Positions 11,978 to 23,852 are shown, numbered from the stretch's first letter. The stretch: DNA of 64,000 bases from Ampullaceana balthica (GCA_944989445.1 CALYLW010000011.1:1703501-1767500); one strand, 5' to 3'. Notes: generated by a model from the letters alone, not told the origin. Program-made: numbers and translations.

Positions 11978-12215
11978 CCGAGGAGCGAAGGATGGAGGAG
12001 GCTACAGACAGAAGAGCTAGGAGAAAGGCCAAAACATTGGGAAGCAAAGGACTCGTGGGCAAAAGCTGTGGTAAAGACTCACTCTAGGATAGGACTGCAC
12101 AGCCACACGAGGAAATCCAACCCAAACCAACGGTGATACACCATCGTCTCTCGAGACATCCAACCCGACCCAACGGGTGATACACCATCGTCTCTCGAGA
12201 CTGAAGGATGCCGAT
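11978..12215 (+). mobile_element. LINE 3' end inside lectin 2 intron
   Basis: The plus strand carries the C-terminal codons AEERRMEEA, RRARRKAKTLGSK and KSCGKD, then a 3' UTR ending 'ggatgccgattaa'. It is the same non-LTR element end as the one at 23853-24116, in opposite orientation. A short duplicated block (cgtctctcgagac twice) lies in the UTR. It sits in the 870-bp intron of lectin gene 2 and opposes its transcription. Confidence 0.75.
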
Positions 12216-12577
12216 TAATAGCCATATTAGAGTAGTGTCTAGCTTTCACAATAATTACTTATGTCCAGTCTCCATGACCACACGAGTGCCCAACTTTATT
12301 GACAATGTACGTATTCATTTTCAGCACATAACTAAATCCTTAAGTTAATATAGAATATATTTAACTATACGCTATTATAATGGCTTTAAGTAAGTATTCA
12401 GTGTAAAAGTCAACCCCAACCAGGTAATACATTCCATGTTGAGAGGAATGACTTAATGTGCAGCAATTTAGAGTTGACAACTACTGTGCAAGATAACAAA
12501 GTTCAATGTTCACAGCGGATACTATCATATAAACACTGAACTTAAGTCAAACATCATTAACGCCATGGGCTACTCAC

Positions 12578-12620
12578 CATAACCTAACAGCAACAAAAAC
12601 ACGGTTAAAACGCGAAGCAT
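12578..12620 (-). CDS. Signal-peptide exon of C-type lectin 2
   Basis: ATG at 12620 opens MLRVLTVFLLLLGY, a clear hydrophobic leader. The exon ends at 12578 before a GTGAGT donor in phase 1. The 43+701 nt sum is a multiple of three, and the split codon restores Gly. Confidence 0.88.
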
Positions 12621-13670
12621 TTTTTGACGTCCTGTTTATGTTCTAAACTAACATATAAGTTAGTTGTTAACTTGAAGGTACAAATGTTATGTGACATATC
12701 TGAACTTCTTAACGTCCCCAGATGGAGCTGGAATCATCCTGTGAACTAAACATTTGGTCGAGTTTCCTATCGAAAGAGGTTGATAGTGTGTATAACTGGA
12801 ATTCGCGAAAGGTCGAGGTCTTGAAAATCAACAGAAGTAGATTTATACACATGTCTTGAATCACATAACATTTACAATCGAAGTCTCCCGACGCTAAATG
12901 GAGTTATTTTAATAGTTTACAGTTATAACTAGTGAATTATCTTAATCTTTAAAAATACTCCTCAGAATCGGTTGAAAAAGCGTCGAAGATATTTTAATTT
13001 ACATAATATTATTTTGAATGCCAACATATTTTAATGTTTTAGAAAAACAAATTTTAGAACCTCTTACTTTCTAGAATTATCAAATTACCCTTCAATCTGA
13101 TTTCATTAAATTTGAGAAAAATCGTAGTGGCTTTTAGAGGCGTAAAACCAAATAAACGGAAACTTTTTTTTTAAATTCGGAAATTCTAAAATAAAAATCA
13201 TATAAAACCAATAAGAATATATGAATCTAAATTTAAAATCTCAACCGAATTTTATATTAAAAACATTTTTCTAGTTTCATTGGGAAAATTTTTTTTAACA
13301 TTTTGATAAGTTTAGAAGTTTAGCAGGCCACATCTGTGATATCATTAGTTTAAATTCGATTCAGTTTCATATTACGTAATGAAAACCTACGACGTTTCTA
13401 CATGCATCTTGCTATTCTGAAAGAACCTGATACAGCTTATAGTAAGCGTAAAGGTGTTTTATAGTTTATATATGTGATAATAAAATAATGCTCCCCCCCC
13501 CTTGCTGAATTGGTAAAAATTCAAGTACAAAGTTGCCTCTCATTTTATTGATCACACAAGGGGGTGTTTTAAGTTGAGATATTTCTTAAGTCATTAAATT
13601 CATATAATGAAAGATGGTCATTGAAAGAAGGATATGAAGAAGTTAAAAACAACTTACAAGGTTATCTTTT
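12621..13670. other. Upstream region of lectin gene 2
   Basis: AT-rich, no gene seen. It must contain the promoter of lectin gene 2, but no canonical TATA box at a convincing distance stands out. Confidence 0.4.
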
Positions 13671-14260
13671 TTTAAATCCTTTATATTAACTCGTAGCGTC
13701 TGCTTGATGCCTTACTTGATTGTTTGCAGAAAAAACTTTGGATCAATTTTTAACCAACTTCTTCGTATGATAGCAAGCTGAAATTTTGTGGCAGTCTCGT
13801 GCCGACGATCAAAATGATCTATCAAAATTTCAGATCGATCGAGTAATTAAATTAATGACTTTTTAGATTATCTCTATTTATCTCTATGTAGCATGTTAAT
13901 TTGTGTGCTAAAGTGTCGCGGTGCGTATAATATTGAACAACCCTTTTAATACTTTCCTGTCGCGCGGTGTGGTGCGTATTGTATTGACGATATTTAAAAA
14001 AAAATATATTCCCTATCTGTAAATGTAAATGCTAGTAATTGGTAGCCTGAGTCGCGGTGCGCACTATATTAAACATGATTTAATAACCCTTTTCCTGTGA
14101 TCAAATAGAACTGAAATTTAGCACTGAGACTGTAGTAGTTTTTTTCTTTTTTTACTATAAATCCTTTATATATGTGACATAACTACAATTTTGCATTTTT
14201 TTGGATTGTCATGCGAATGTTATTTCTCGTAAATAAAGGATTTATAGTCAAAAACTTTGT
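13671..14260. repeat. Dispersed repeat with AAATCCTTTATAT ends, copy A
   Basis: It begins aaatcctttatattaactcg and closes with the inverse, ataaaggatttatagtc, near 14245. Related copies lie at 29062-29430 (first part only) and 56062-56490. Interior blocks such as 'gcaagctgaaattttg' and 'atcaaaatttcagatcgatc' are conserved between copies. No coding frame. The class is unresolved. Confidence 0.7.
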
Positions 14261-14501
14261 TCTTTGACGGGTTTTTTTTATTATTATTTTTTACACATAG
14301 CTTTCAGTATTTAAATAATGGCTTTTTGATATTTCGTGCTTTTATTTTCTTACATTATCTTTTACCTCTTATCACTTCACCTCTTTCAGTGTTACTACAG
14401 GATGCCAGTTATAAACATCAAGACATTAACCTGTTGCGCACGCAGATAAATATCTTTCAACATTTACATCTTCAATTTATATAAAAGACAAAGCCCACAT
14501 T

Positions 14502-15444
14502 GACTAATCCAGGGGTTCCCAACCCCGTGCCCGCGGGCACCATGGCGCCCGCGGATCGATTCGTATGTGCCCGCCACTATTCGAAAGAATTATTTTTCAT
14601 AAATCTTAAATAAAAATGTGAAATATTTTTATTTATTTTTTAGAGTTGTATTTTTTTTAAAGTGCCTATGTTTATTAAATACGTTCCTATGTTTGCGATA
14701 ATGTATGTATGAGTGGTTCCTTTTTTTATACATATCGAGCCATTTGTTTCCTTCTATATCAGTCCTTACTTGCCAAATAAATGTAATGTAATGGCCGCAT
14801 GTATTGCATATTTTGTTTAAGGTTAGACAGAAGAACTAGAGTTAGACATTTTGGACCATTAGAATGATATTTTGCTAAAATCCGAATTATCAGAGGACTT
14901 TTGGAAATAAAGTGGACAGAGAAAAGTTCCTTATAATTTTGAAAAAAAGCGTCTTATAAAATTGAATCTTTTTTGTTCGACATATTTATGCGAATCATTG
15001 TTTTCAAATTTGAACTTAATAAAAAATCAAGATATAGAATCTAGATCTCGACTCACCGATGAGCATCTTTAGGCTTGTTTGCTAACATGATTATTGTCTT
15101 ACTCTCCTAATTATGAGGCACTGGCCAATGATATGCCATGCCAAAAATCACATTTACAATTTTTTTAAATAAAATGTTTTCTTTTTTCTATGTATTTTTG
15201 TTTTTGGTTTACATGTTGCAAATACATTTCTCTGTGTGTATGCAATTTGAATAATAATTTTATTATTTTGAAACATGTTTGTTTATTATTTATTGATAAA
15301 TTATGAATATAAGAAAATAAATTATGGGAAATTGAGCAGTTATGGAAGTAGTTTTTCGATTAAAAATAGGCGGTGCCCGCAACCCTACCGATATTTTAGA
15401 ATGTGCTCTAGAGTACAAAAAGGTTGGGAACCCCTGGACTAATC
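14502..15444 (+). mobile_element. Internally deleted hAT element with 8-bp duplication
   Basis: The element (14510-15436, 927 bp) starts caggggttcccaacc and ends ggttgggaacccctg. Both sides carry gactaatc exactly. Around 14880-15070, plus strand, a relic of the hAT dimerisation domain survives, with STYLCESLFSNLNLIKN and SRSRLTDEHL interrupted by stops. This is the pattern of SCAND3/GTF2IRD2-like hAT transposases. The N-terminal finger and catalytic parts are gone, so it is non-autonomous. Confidence 0.92.
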
Positions 15445-15452
15445 ATTACTTT

Positions 15453-15760
15453 CCAACTTCCCACGTAGACAGAAGGCTCAATCTTAAGGTTTACATACAA
15501 AAGTCCAACTTCCCACGTAGACAGAAGGCTCAATCTTAATGGTTTACATACAAAAGTCCAACTTCCCACGTAGACAGAAGGCTCAATCTTAATGGCTTAC
15601 ATACAAAAGTCCAACTTCCCACGTAGACAGAAGGCTCAATCTTAATGGCTTACATACAAAAGTCCAACTTCCCACGTAGACAGAACGCTCAATCTTAATG
15701 GTTTACATACAAAAGTCCAACTTCCCACGTAGACAGAAGGCTCAAGCTTACATACAAAAG
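15453..15760. repeat. 53-bp minisatellite, six copies
   Basis: Six head-to-tail copies of a 52-53 bp unit beginning ccaacttcccacgtagacag (starts at 15453, 15505, 15558, 15611, 15664 and 15717; the last is shortened). The copies are nearly identical, so the array is young. It begins 9 bp after the duplicated target site of the adjacent hAT element. Confidence 0.95.
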
Positions 15761-16503
15761 TTGAGCAGGTTTGAAATTTAAATAACGAACCTTTTTGGAT
15801 TTTGGGGGGGGGCAATATGTCGTGTTTTTTCTCTTTAATTTGAGAATTCTATAGCAATAAAGTCAAAATCGCACATCACTAATTATCCAACTATTCGTGT
15901 AAATGAAGGCTGAAATTTTCCAGGCTCGTTCCTTAAAGTTTAGTAACACAACTTATATAGATTTGAACTTTTCATAATATATCATCGATTTGGGTCGGAG
16001 GCCCATAATTGTGTGTGTGGGGGGGGGGTTCTTATTTGAGCTAGATCAATATAATTTTAACATTGGCTATCGGGTGCATAGACCAAACTAAATACACAAA
16101 ACCTTGATGATTCATATTAACAGACTTTAGGAAATTGAACTCCAAATATCATCTCCTCCTAGTTTTTTCTCTAGTTTCATATAAAAAAGGAATTTCAACT
16201 ACAGACTGAATTTACTCTCAGATGAAACAATTAGTTGCGCAGTTGTTTTCTTACGCGATTGGATAGATCATCAATTCGCCACTTTCTTTTTTCCCACAAA
16301 CGTGTTTGTTATCGACAACATTTAAGATATAAAACAAATTGAAAATACAATTAAATATGTATTCAATTTTTTTATTTGCATTTACCACGATAGCGAGTAA
16401 TGGAATACGAAGATGTGATATTTAAATGGATAAATGTGTAAGAAGTCGAAAGCAATAAAGTCCAAAGTTCATGATCTAAAGGTATTGAAAGAGCAGATTC
16501 CCT
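15761..16503. other. Spacer 3' of the lectin pseudogene
   Basis: AT-rich sequence with two long G runs (near 15806 and 16020). No gene seen. Confidence 0.4.
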
Positions 16504-16997
16504 TTAGTTATTCTTATATTGGCAAATAAACGCATGCCTCTCCTCGGCAGTGAACAAGAACAGTGGATTGGCGTCGCAAGGAAAGTCCCGCCATTTGCCT
16601 TGCGCCGCAACGTCGATCAGGACACAGTCTTCGTTGAGGTGGGTGGAGTGGGCGCCCTGGGTGGTGTTAGCGATGCCCTCACCGGGGGCGAAGTTCTGAT
16701 ACGCCAGGCTGGTGCCCTCGTCTCAGAGGAACATGTCTTCGGTCGCCATGTCGCTGAGTCCGATCCATGCTTTACCCAGCGGACTTTTGTAGGTGTGGAG
16801 GAGCTGGTCGTAGAGGTAATCCTGGAGATCCTGGGATTTCACCAAGGCTAACGTCCCCTTGTTGGTGGCGCACTCGGCCTTGGCATCCGTGTGAGTTCTC
16901 AGTCGGTAAATTGAGAACAGGAAACATGAGTCACCGTGGACTTAGAGATACTGGTCATGTGTCAAGGCGGAAGGGCATTTCTCGAGCTGACAAGAAC
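16504..16997 (-). pseudogene. C-type lectin 3, main exon, two in-frame stops
   Basis: The exon keeps the array's full lectin frame: CPSALTHDQYL, DSCFLF, AKAECATNKG, AWIGLSDM, NFAPGEGI, NEDCVLID, GKWRDFPC and FICQY. Two stops break it: TAA at 16944-16942 where paralogues have Gln in YLQVHG, and TGA at 16725-16723 where paralogues have Trp in VWEDG. Each differs from the expected codon (CAA, TGG) by one transition. The acceptor (ttttacag before 16997), the phase-1 junction and the signal exon at 17760-17802 are intact. Without the stops the frame would be 178 codons. This is best explained as a recent pseudogene; assembly error or RNA editing are less likely alternatives. Confidence 0.9.
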
Positions 16998-17759
16998 CTG
17001 TAAAACATAATTTTACGTTAAATTACACTGCATTTAGTAAATGGTTTGAGCTATTTAACGCATAATTAATTATTGATGTCCTAAAAATGGAATCATATTG
17101 AATAAGCTATAAATTTTCAGGCATAAAAATCACAAAATACTTTTAGAAAGTATATGACAGTTGCAATACATTTTCTTTAAATATGCCATGAAATGTCCAT
17201 ATCCTTATAATGATCCCATGTATTACTAGCTACGCAATTTTGAACTCAACTCTACGACCATCAGAAGTGGTTTAATTTTATGTTGGCAAATTTGAAAAAT
17301 TGCGGACAGACATGAACAAAACCAAGTTAATAAAAACGTTGTAATAAAAAATGAAAGTACTTCACACTAAACGTGCTACGGGTATTTTTAAGAATTTCCT
17401 GCAGCGTAGATATCGGGAGTTTCATTTTGATGCCTTAATATAGCGTTATTTTGGTCAGATAATTATGTGTTTTAATAAAGACTTTACAGATACAAATAAA
17501 GTACCGGTAATTTAAGAACCTTTTAATAATTCCACACATAAAATCCTTTAAATATTAAAAAGATAATACGTCTTTGGTTTTAACAAAAGTAAAAACCTAA
17601 CATCTCGTTCTTAAATATGCTATTCTATAACAAAAAAATTAAAAATAAAAACTTTCAGGGAAATTCCAATTGACAAGTGTGTTTAATTTCTTAACAGTTT
17701 GCTTCACATATGATTTTATGAATAAAGTACTCAACAGTAAATCCTTTATATCAACTTAC

Positions 17760-17802
17760 AAAGTGTGAGCATCAAAGCTGCCACCACAACAGCGAAGAAC
17801 AT
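17760..17802 (-). pseudogene. Signal-peptide exon of lectin pseudogene 3
   Basis: ATG at 17802 opens MFFAVVVAALMLTL and ends at 17760 before a GTAAGT donor, phase 1. The leader and splice site remain intact although the downstream exon carries stops. The sum 43+494 is a multiple of three. Confidence 0.85.
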
Positions 17803-18334
17803 TTTTCCTTGTTGAATTTATCTGAAAAAAGTCCAATCAAAGACGATGATGTCCCTCTAATAGTTATGAAGACAAGCTGTTCTGCTCAGTGAGGCAACTG
17901 ACTGTTACATTTCTTTGAGGCATTAAGCACTTTAAATGATCAACAGATGTGAAAAGGAAGTGATTAAGTAGAACAGTGTACTTTATGCTCCTGTAGAGTA
18001 GTCCGTTTCTATAATCAAAGGTTATCGGGAGAGTATTTTTAGGACCAAAGACTAAATAACTTAAGACATACGAAGGGAGGGAGAGTTAAGGAGGGTAAAG
18101 TGAAATAGACGAGGAGAGTCGGGAGATAAGAGATAGGAGGAAACTATCCAGGTAGTGAGTTTGAGTATAGTTATAGTGAAATGTTATAGAAAGATTGAGA
18201 ACAAAAAGTCCAGGCAGACACTGATAAATAAAGTGTCTCCAAATTAGTTGGGATGAACTTTCCATTCAAAGATTCTAGACTTTCAATTTGCTTTCCTAGA
18301 AAAAGAGTTAAATGGCAAATGATGTTGTAATAAT

Positions 18335-18922
18335 GTTTTACGTCACTAGAGTTGGTGTCAGTGCGGTAGCTCATGGTGTCAGTGCGGTAGCTCATGGTGT
18401 CAGTGCGGTAGCTCATGGTGTCAGTGCGGTAGCTCATGGTGTCAGTGCGGTAGCTCATGGTGTCAGTGCGGTAGCTCATGGTGTCAGTGTTGTAGCTCAT
18501 GGTGTCAGTGCGGTAGCTCATGGTGTCAGTGCGGTAGCTCATGGTGTCAGTGCGGTAGCTCATGGTGTCAGTACGGTAGCTCATGGTGTCAGTGCGGTAG
18601 CTCATGGTGTCAGTGCGGTAGCTCATGGTATCAGTGCAGTAGCTCATGGTGTCAGTGCGGTAGCTCATGGTGTCAGTGCGGTAGCTCATGGTGTCAGTGT
18701 GGTAGCTCATGGTGTCAGTGCGGTAGCTCATGGTGTCAGTGCTTTAGCTCATGGTGTCAGTGCGGTAGCTCATGGTGTCATCCCATTCATGACTTATCCT
18801 TTAGACCTCCTCCTGGGCTGCCAGTGCCAAATAACTGGAACATAAAGAATTTTACACATTGGTGTCAACTCTTAGTGATGGTGTCACCCGGTGCGTTTCA
18901 CACCCCCCTACTGACGCCTCTG
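18335..18922. mobile_element. hAT-type MITE swollen by an internal minisatellite
   Basis: The right end ctactgacgcctctg (to 18922) and left subterminal cgtcactagagttggtgtca match the family seen intact at 24122 (cagaggcgtcactagggttg). The left terminus is eroded and no target duplication is visible. Most of the interior is the 21-bp array at 18355-18780. Confidence 0.65.
18355..18780. repeat. 21-bp minisatellite, 20 units
   Basis: Twenty units of gtgtcagtgcggtagctcat plus g. The first and last gtgtca are 420 bp apart, exactly 20 periods. Because 21 is divisible by three, several frames stay open on both strands, giving repetitive MSYRTDT or GVSAVAH open frames with no independent sign of coding. 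The unit matches subterminal sequence of the hAT family at 24122. Confidence 0.95.
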
Positions 18923-20010
18923 ATTAGGATACCTCACCACAAAGCCATTTATTTTTATGTTAAAAATTTCAACAAGTATCCAAACGTTTTCCTTTACGAT
19001 GCACTAAATGTCACAAAACCTTTATTTTCTTCCATATACAGATGTGCTGTTCGAAGAGAAAAAACACATTTTAAGTGTCCCACAGAAACACTTGAGCATT
19101 TAACAGGATTCGCGAACTTTCCACATGTCATTTATCTTAAGAATTGATACGTTGGCTACTAATAGACTATAGATTGCCTCATAGTTACATCTGTAAGAAA
19201 TTTAACTTTGTATAAGCCATGCTGCCGTATGGCAGTATGTGCACAATAAACGTCTCTATAGCTCACAAAGGCAAGATGTTTGGTTCCAGTTGTTTTAATT
19301 ATTCATGTAAAACGACTGAAAATTTTTTAAAGAAATATATTCCAATCAGATACATTTTTTTCGATATGAATTTTTATTTAAATATTCCCTTTCTTAAAAA
19401 AATTAATTTATCTTCTTTTTACCCCCTAATAAGTAGGTATTCATTTATTATCTTTCGCCATCTATGATATAAGCTGATTAAGGTGTTTTAAAAAGTAAAT
19501 GGCCACATTTACTTAGGACAGAACAGAATGCTCTGTATGATTACAACTGTATTAACTTCATTTCTCATACTTCACGTCCATTACATCTTACATAACATAA
19601 TTAAGACTGGATTCCTTAAATTGGTTCTATTTCTAACAGAATCAGCTTCCCATCCAAAGAAGGTGGGTGTGTGAGGTGGGGGGAAGGATGCTTTTCACGG
19701 GTAATATTTACTGCCACACTCGGAGTGACAACTTTTCAAGTTAAAAATACTCTCTTGTCATGCTCAGCAATTTCTACAAAATTGTACATTCTACAAAATT
19801 GTATTTTATTTTTAAAATGTACATTTTATTAAATTGGAAATTCTATAAAATGTAGTACTTTATTTTAAACTCTTTAATCATTGAAATTCGCTTCAAGATT
19901 TAATTTATGTTATAATAAACCAGTGATATCCAATCAATCTTCCGAATTTTGAACATACCTGTATGTATATAACAATTTAGTTTTATAATATAACTTTTTA
20001 TTTATTTATA
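18923..20010. other. AT-rich spacer
   Basis: Open frames at 18824-19147 and 19219-19467 show no domain. No gene supported. Confidence 0.4.
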
Positions 20011-20285
20011 CTAGTGTATTACCCGTCAAAAATAACGAAAGTTTTCAAAATAAATACATTTCAGCTGAAATCTATTTATTTTAAAAAAATACACATCAGA
20101 ATAAAAAAATAATGTAATACAGAACTTTTATTTATTGTTATTTTATTAATTTATTTTCATATTGCACAATTTTATGCGGAACGTTCGAAACGAGTTATTT
20201 TTGGTGCAGTAATTTGGTGCGCTGCTTTCTAAAATTAGTAGCGTCACAGACAGGACAGACGGGACGTGACATATATTGCAAATTA
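20011..20285 (-). mobile_element. Helitron-like fragment (family 2)
   Basis: Read on the minus strand, it ends in a degenerate hairpin followed by tacactag at 20014-20011, a Helitron 3' terminus of the CTAG type. The interior block ggtgcagtaatttggtgcgc recurs inverted near 43800 and 59360. Better preserved copies are at 57566 (3' end) and 63790 (5' end). Confidence 0.65.
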
Positions 20286-20694
20286 TGTATGTTGATTAGA
20301 AGTAGAAGACCCTTTTTAAATATCATTTTTTTTTAAATTGTATTTCTTTGTTGATTCATTTTTGATCCTCTAATTTCTTTGTTAGGTATCACCTTATAAT
20401 TGATATCTCTTTTATTTTTCTGTGCTCCCTCATTGATTTTTATTATAATCTTTACCTTCTATGTTATTCAGATACCATTATTAAAAGGAAGCGATGCATT
20501 TAACTTGGATTAAACAACAATCTTAGAAATAAAATCAACCATCATAAGACTATACTTTATTTATTAATGTGCTTTAAGGCATTACTTTACACTGCATGTC
20601 TATGACAACGTGTAATCAGTTAGCATGAGCCCAAGTCAAACATCTGATACATAAATGTGTTACGGTGATCTTTCTCCTTTCAAAGATGTTTGCT

Positions 20695-21233
20695 CTACGT
20701 CACAAAGATGATAGTGGTTAATGGTACTTGGGTACTGCCTACTGGTGTGTACTGGCAGATGTAGGAATGAGCTTCCACGCTGGTGACGAACAGGAAAGAG
20801 GAGCTTTCACATGGGTAGTCGTGCCACCTGCCTTGGTCATTGGCGTCAATCAGGACACAGTCTTCATTGGGGTGGGGCACGTGTGCCGCAAGGCTGGTGT
20901 TCTGGGTGCCTTGCCCGGGTGCGAAGTTGTCGTAGACTAAAGCGGCGCCGTCTTCCCAGATGAACGTGTCCTCGGTGGCGATGTCGTTGAGGCCGATCCA
21001 TAACTTTCCGTAAGAGTTCTTGTAGGTGTGGACCACCTGGTCATAGATGTAGTCCTGGATGTCTTTGGATGAGACGATGGCCAAGGTGCCACCGTTGGCC
21101 TCGCAAGCCTTCTTTGCGTTCGAGTGGGTTTTGTGCGGCGTTAGGACGAACTGATAACAAAGACCTCCATGGACTTGGAGATGAGTGTCTCTCGGGATGG
21201 CCGCTGGGCAGTCGTTTACAGTTTGGGATGATG
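20695..21233 (-). CDS. Secreted C-type lectin 4, main exon
   Basis: Exon 2; with the 40-nt exon at 21890-21929 it gives 192 residues. The acceptor is cacatag before 21233, phase 1. There is one lectin domain and a short tail: DCPAAIPRD, LCYQFVLTP, AKKACEANGG, LWIGLNDIATED, FIWEDG, NFAPGQGTQN, NEDCVLID, GRWHDYPC and YICQYTP. QGT replaces the EPN/QPD triplet and WHD replaces WND. No transmembrane segment is evident, so it is probably secreted. It is almost identical to lectin 5 through the first 60 residues, indicating a recent duplication. Minus-strand AATAAA signals lie at 20565-20560 and 20561-20556. Confidence 0.93.
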
Positions 21234-21889
21234 CTATGTGGAAGAAAAAAAAGTTGTTTAGAATTTCTGACAGGCTATGTGTGTTAATAAGTCAAATAAA
21301 ATAAATGTCAGAATTTCAGATTTTTTACAATTTTACTTATATCCCCAGTGGTTTGTGGATTGTGAATTAAAAGTCATAGATGATCATGATATTTCATTTC
21401 AATAAGTGTAGTCAATATTAATAATAACATTTTTGTTTAAATTTTGTTCACAGCAGACTCTTAAAAGAGTCTTTGGTAAACGAACTTCAACTTTAATGAA
21501 AAGTGTTACGAATGGTAACTTTACCTGGGACTTCCACACAAACAAACAAAAACTTCACTAATGGGATAGAATAAGTTCCAGAAATGCAAGTGTGTTATTT
21601 TTTTAATATAATGACAAATTTGGAGGTCTATAGAAATGGCACTTTTAATATATATTTCAGTTTGTATCGTTAATAAAACACATACTTTTATACAGTCACT
21701 GTAACTGGTTTAGACGATCCTTGTGTTTTTTATTCTATCTAAAATACTTTTAAATTGCTTACATGTTTACACCAAGCCAGTCTTGAGAAGGTCATACAAA
21801 TAAACTAATCAATATTGGAACAATATTTGACACCAAAGAAAAGTTAAAAAAAATTTACAAAATAATTTAATCATTGACATAAATCTCAC

Positions 21890-21929
21890 CAAATGTTACA
21901 ACAAAAGCCAAAATGAATGTTGTAAACAT
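21890..21929 (-). CDS. Signal-peptide exon of C-type lectin 4
   Basis: ATG at 21929 opens MFTTFILAFVVTF, then a GTGAGA donor after 21890, phase 1. The split codon restores Ala. The sum 40+539 is a multiple of three. Confidence 0.88.
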
Positions 21930-22341
21930 CTTCGGATTTTTCAGATGTGACGAAAAGTTATGAATGATGTCCTGGAAATCACAGAAAACTACTTCAAATG
22001 ACGATTTAAATATTTTGGCTTTTTCAACTAAAACTATAATCAAACACTAATTATTAAGTTAAGAATGTCGGTCTTTTAATTAAAAAGTTAATCATTAGAA
22101 AGAAAACGAACACAATTTCTATTCCTTTACTTTAAATTACTTATAAGGTCAGGCTGTATCTTTTAAAATTGCATTTTTAAAAGCATATTATACCTTTTGT
22201 TAAAAGATAAGAATAATGCTAACGTGTTTATTTTTCCTTTTTAATAAAGTAGATAATTTTATAGAACTTTTGAAAACCAAGCACACGTTTTGAACTAGAT
22301 AAGAAGATCTTGTTCATACCCTGGACTCTAGTGGTCTAAGG

Positions 22342-22495
22342 CAGTGCTTCTCAAAGTGGTGATTTGCGGGTCCGCAGATGTTCTAAAAAAAAGGACAGAA
22401 AAAATTGTCAGTGCAGGGAAAATTGTGCACCGGTCCCTGGTGCAATGGAAAAAATTCCCGCCGGTCCGCCATACTAAAAAGTTTGAGAAGCACTG
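22342..22495. mobile_element. hAT MITE, CAGTGCTTCTCAAA family
   Basis: 154 bp from cagtgcttctcaaagtggt to agtttgagaagcactg. The flanking 8-mers (gtctaagg, atctactt) no longer match, so this is an older copy. Family members with clear duplications are at 48850, 51297 and 52417. Confidence 0.85.
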
Positions 22496-22772
22496 ATCTA
22501 CTTAATAATGACAAACAGAATCTTTGCGTCTTTTTATGGAATGAAACAGGTTTCTAATGTACTTTTCAAAGACAGACAGTAAATGAAATCGCATTTTTTA
22601 AAAATTGTACTTGAAAGAAATTCACCTTAAAAGTGCACTGTGCGCATTGGTATTATTTTTCAATCATTAAATTTACTGACGGAAAAATATGTGTGACAGT
22701 ATATATAAAGAGCCGCTTAAATGCTTCTCCCTCTACCCATTTTCCTAATAAAGTATTTTCAAAATTAGAAGT

Positions 22773-22975
22773 TATGGGCAATGTTCCCTCCAAAATTCGT
22801 GGTTTTGTGTGCAAAATAGTACATTTTTGTGCAACGTTTCACAGCATCCATTTTTTTTGTTGCAAAGATTGTATACCCCCCCTAACATTCATCCTTATCG
22901 AAATTTGTTGAGCTGTAATTCAAAAATGTTGCGCGGTATCAGTCAGATATCTACGCGGCCGCGTAGCATAAATTT
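22773..22975. mobile_element. One-ended CAATGTTC-family hAT MITE
   Basis: It starts caatgttccctccaaaattc and keeps interior blocks (gtgcaaaat, cgcggccgcg) of the 183-196 bp family found complete at 36279. The other end is missing. Confidence 0.6.
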
Positions 22976-23021
22976 AATATTGATTGTGGGAAAGTTATAA
23001 ATGATATATTTATATATATAT

Positions 23022-23790
23022 TAGGGCTGTTAACGATTAATTTAAATTTAATCGTTAATTTTTGAAAAATTAACGATTAATTAATTGTTAATTTCGATTT
23101 ATTCAAAAAATTCAAATTTATTGTGTCATAAGCAACATTTATTAAAATATTTGTCGAAAATCTAAATAATACTGAAATTTCTTCTTTATATGACATCTTT
23201 TAACCAACAACGCAAACAGACTTGGGTATTGACATTATTTGGTTCAAGTGATCAGCAGGTCTTATTGACAATATAACCAGCCGAGCTGAACAATCGTTTC
23301 TGATACTGTAGGGGATGTTTGGTTTGCATGGTAGCAATGTTCTCTTTAAGAAGCACGGCTGCGCAGATATTTGACCGACGCAATGCAGGAGTTTAGAATC
23401 ACAGTGCAGCACATTTTTTAAAATATTGCACAAAAATGGACGTTGGGCAACTTTGCACATGAGTTGTTTTTTGTTGTTTTTTTTTACTTTGCACATGAAC
23501 CAACGAAGCTTAGACGTAGAGGGAACGTTGCATGGTGGGCAAACGATTTCTCTCAAATGACACAATAACCTTCATAAACATTTATAACATTCACGTCAGT
23601 CAATAGTTTAAAACCAAAATGTTCGTGTAATATAAAATCTTCCGGAAATTAGTTTATATTTATCGGCCGAAATATTTTATTTTTTTACTTCTAGTAATTT
23701 ATAAGTGGTGGGTCGATTAATAGTTAAAAAATAATAATCGTTAAAATTTTTAACGATTAATAGGGAAATTAATCACTAATTTCCGCAGCC

Positions 23791-23793
<3 letters not shown>
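23022..23793 (-). mobile_element. Internally deleted hAT (TAGGGCTG family), copy 1
   Basis: 772 bp, from tagggctgttaacgattaat to ttccgcagcccta, flanked by (AT)n that gives an uninformative duplication. The minus strand keeps remnants of a hAT C-terminal domain (segments equivalent to FSSAGYIVN and TRSSLEPNN in copy 4). It contains the nested CAATGTTC MITE at 23335-23530. Confidence 0.88.
23335..23530. mobile_element. CAATGTTC MITE nested in hAT copy 1
   Basis: It begins caatgttctctttaag and ends gagggaacgttg. It is bordered by catggtag on the left and catggtgg on the right (7 of 8), at the same target position as in copy 2. Confidence 0.85.

Positions 23794-23852
<59 letters not shown>
23794..23852. 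repeat. (TA)n microsatellite
   Basis: An uninterrupted dinucleotide run with one interruption. It abuts the 3' end of the LINE fragment next to it and could be that element's tail. Confidence 0.95.

Noticed and set aside
15453..15760. CRISPR-like regular array
   Set aside because: The 53-bp units are contiguous with no unique spacers, and the genome is animal; it is a minisatellite.
18171..18845. 186- and 177-codon repetitive open frames (MSYRTDT, GVSAVAH)
   Set aside because: Both follow from a 21-bp repeat without stops on either strand; there is no domain, splice or start support.
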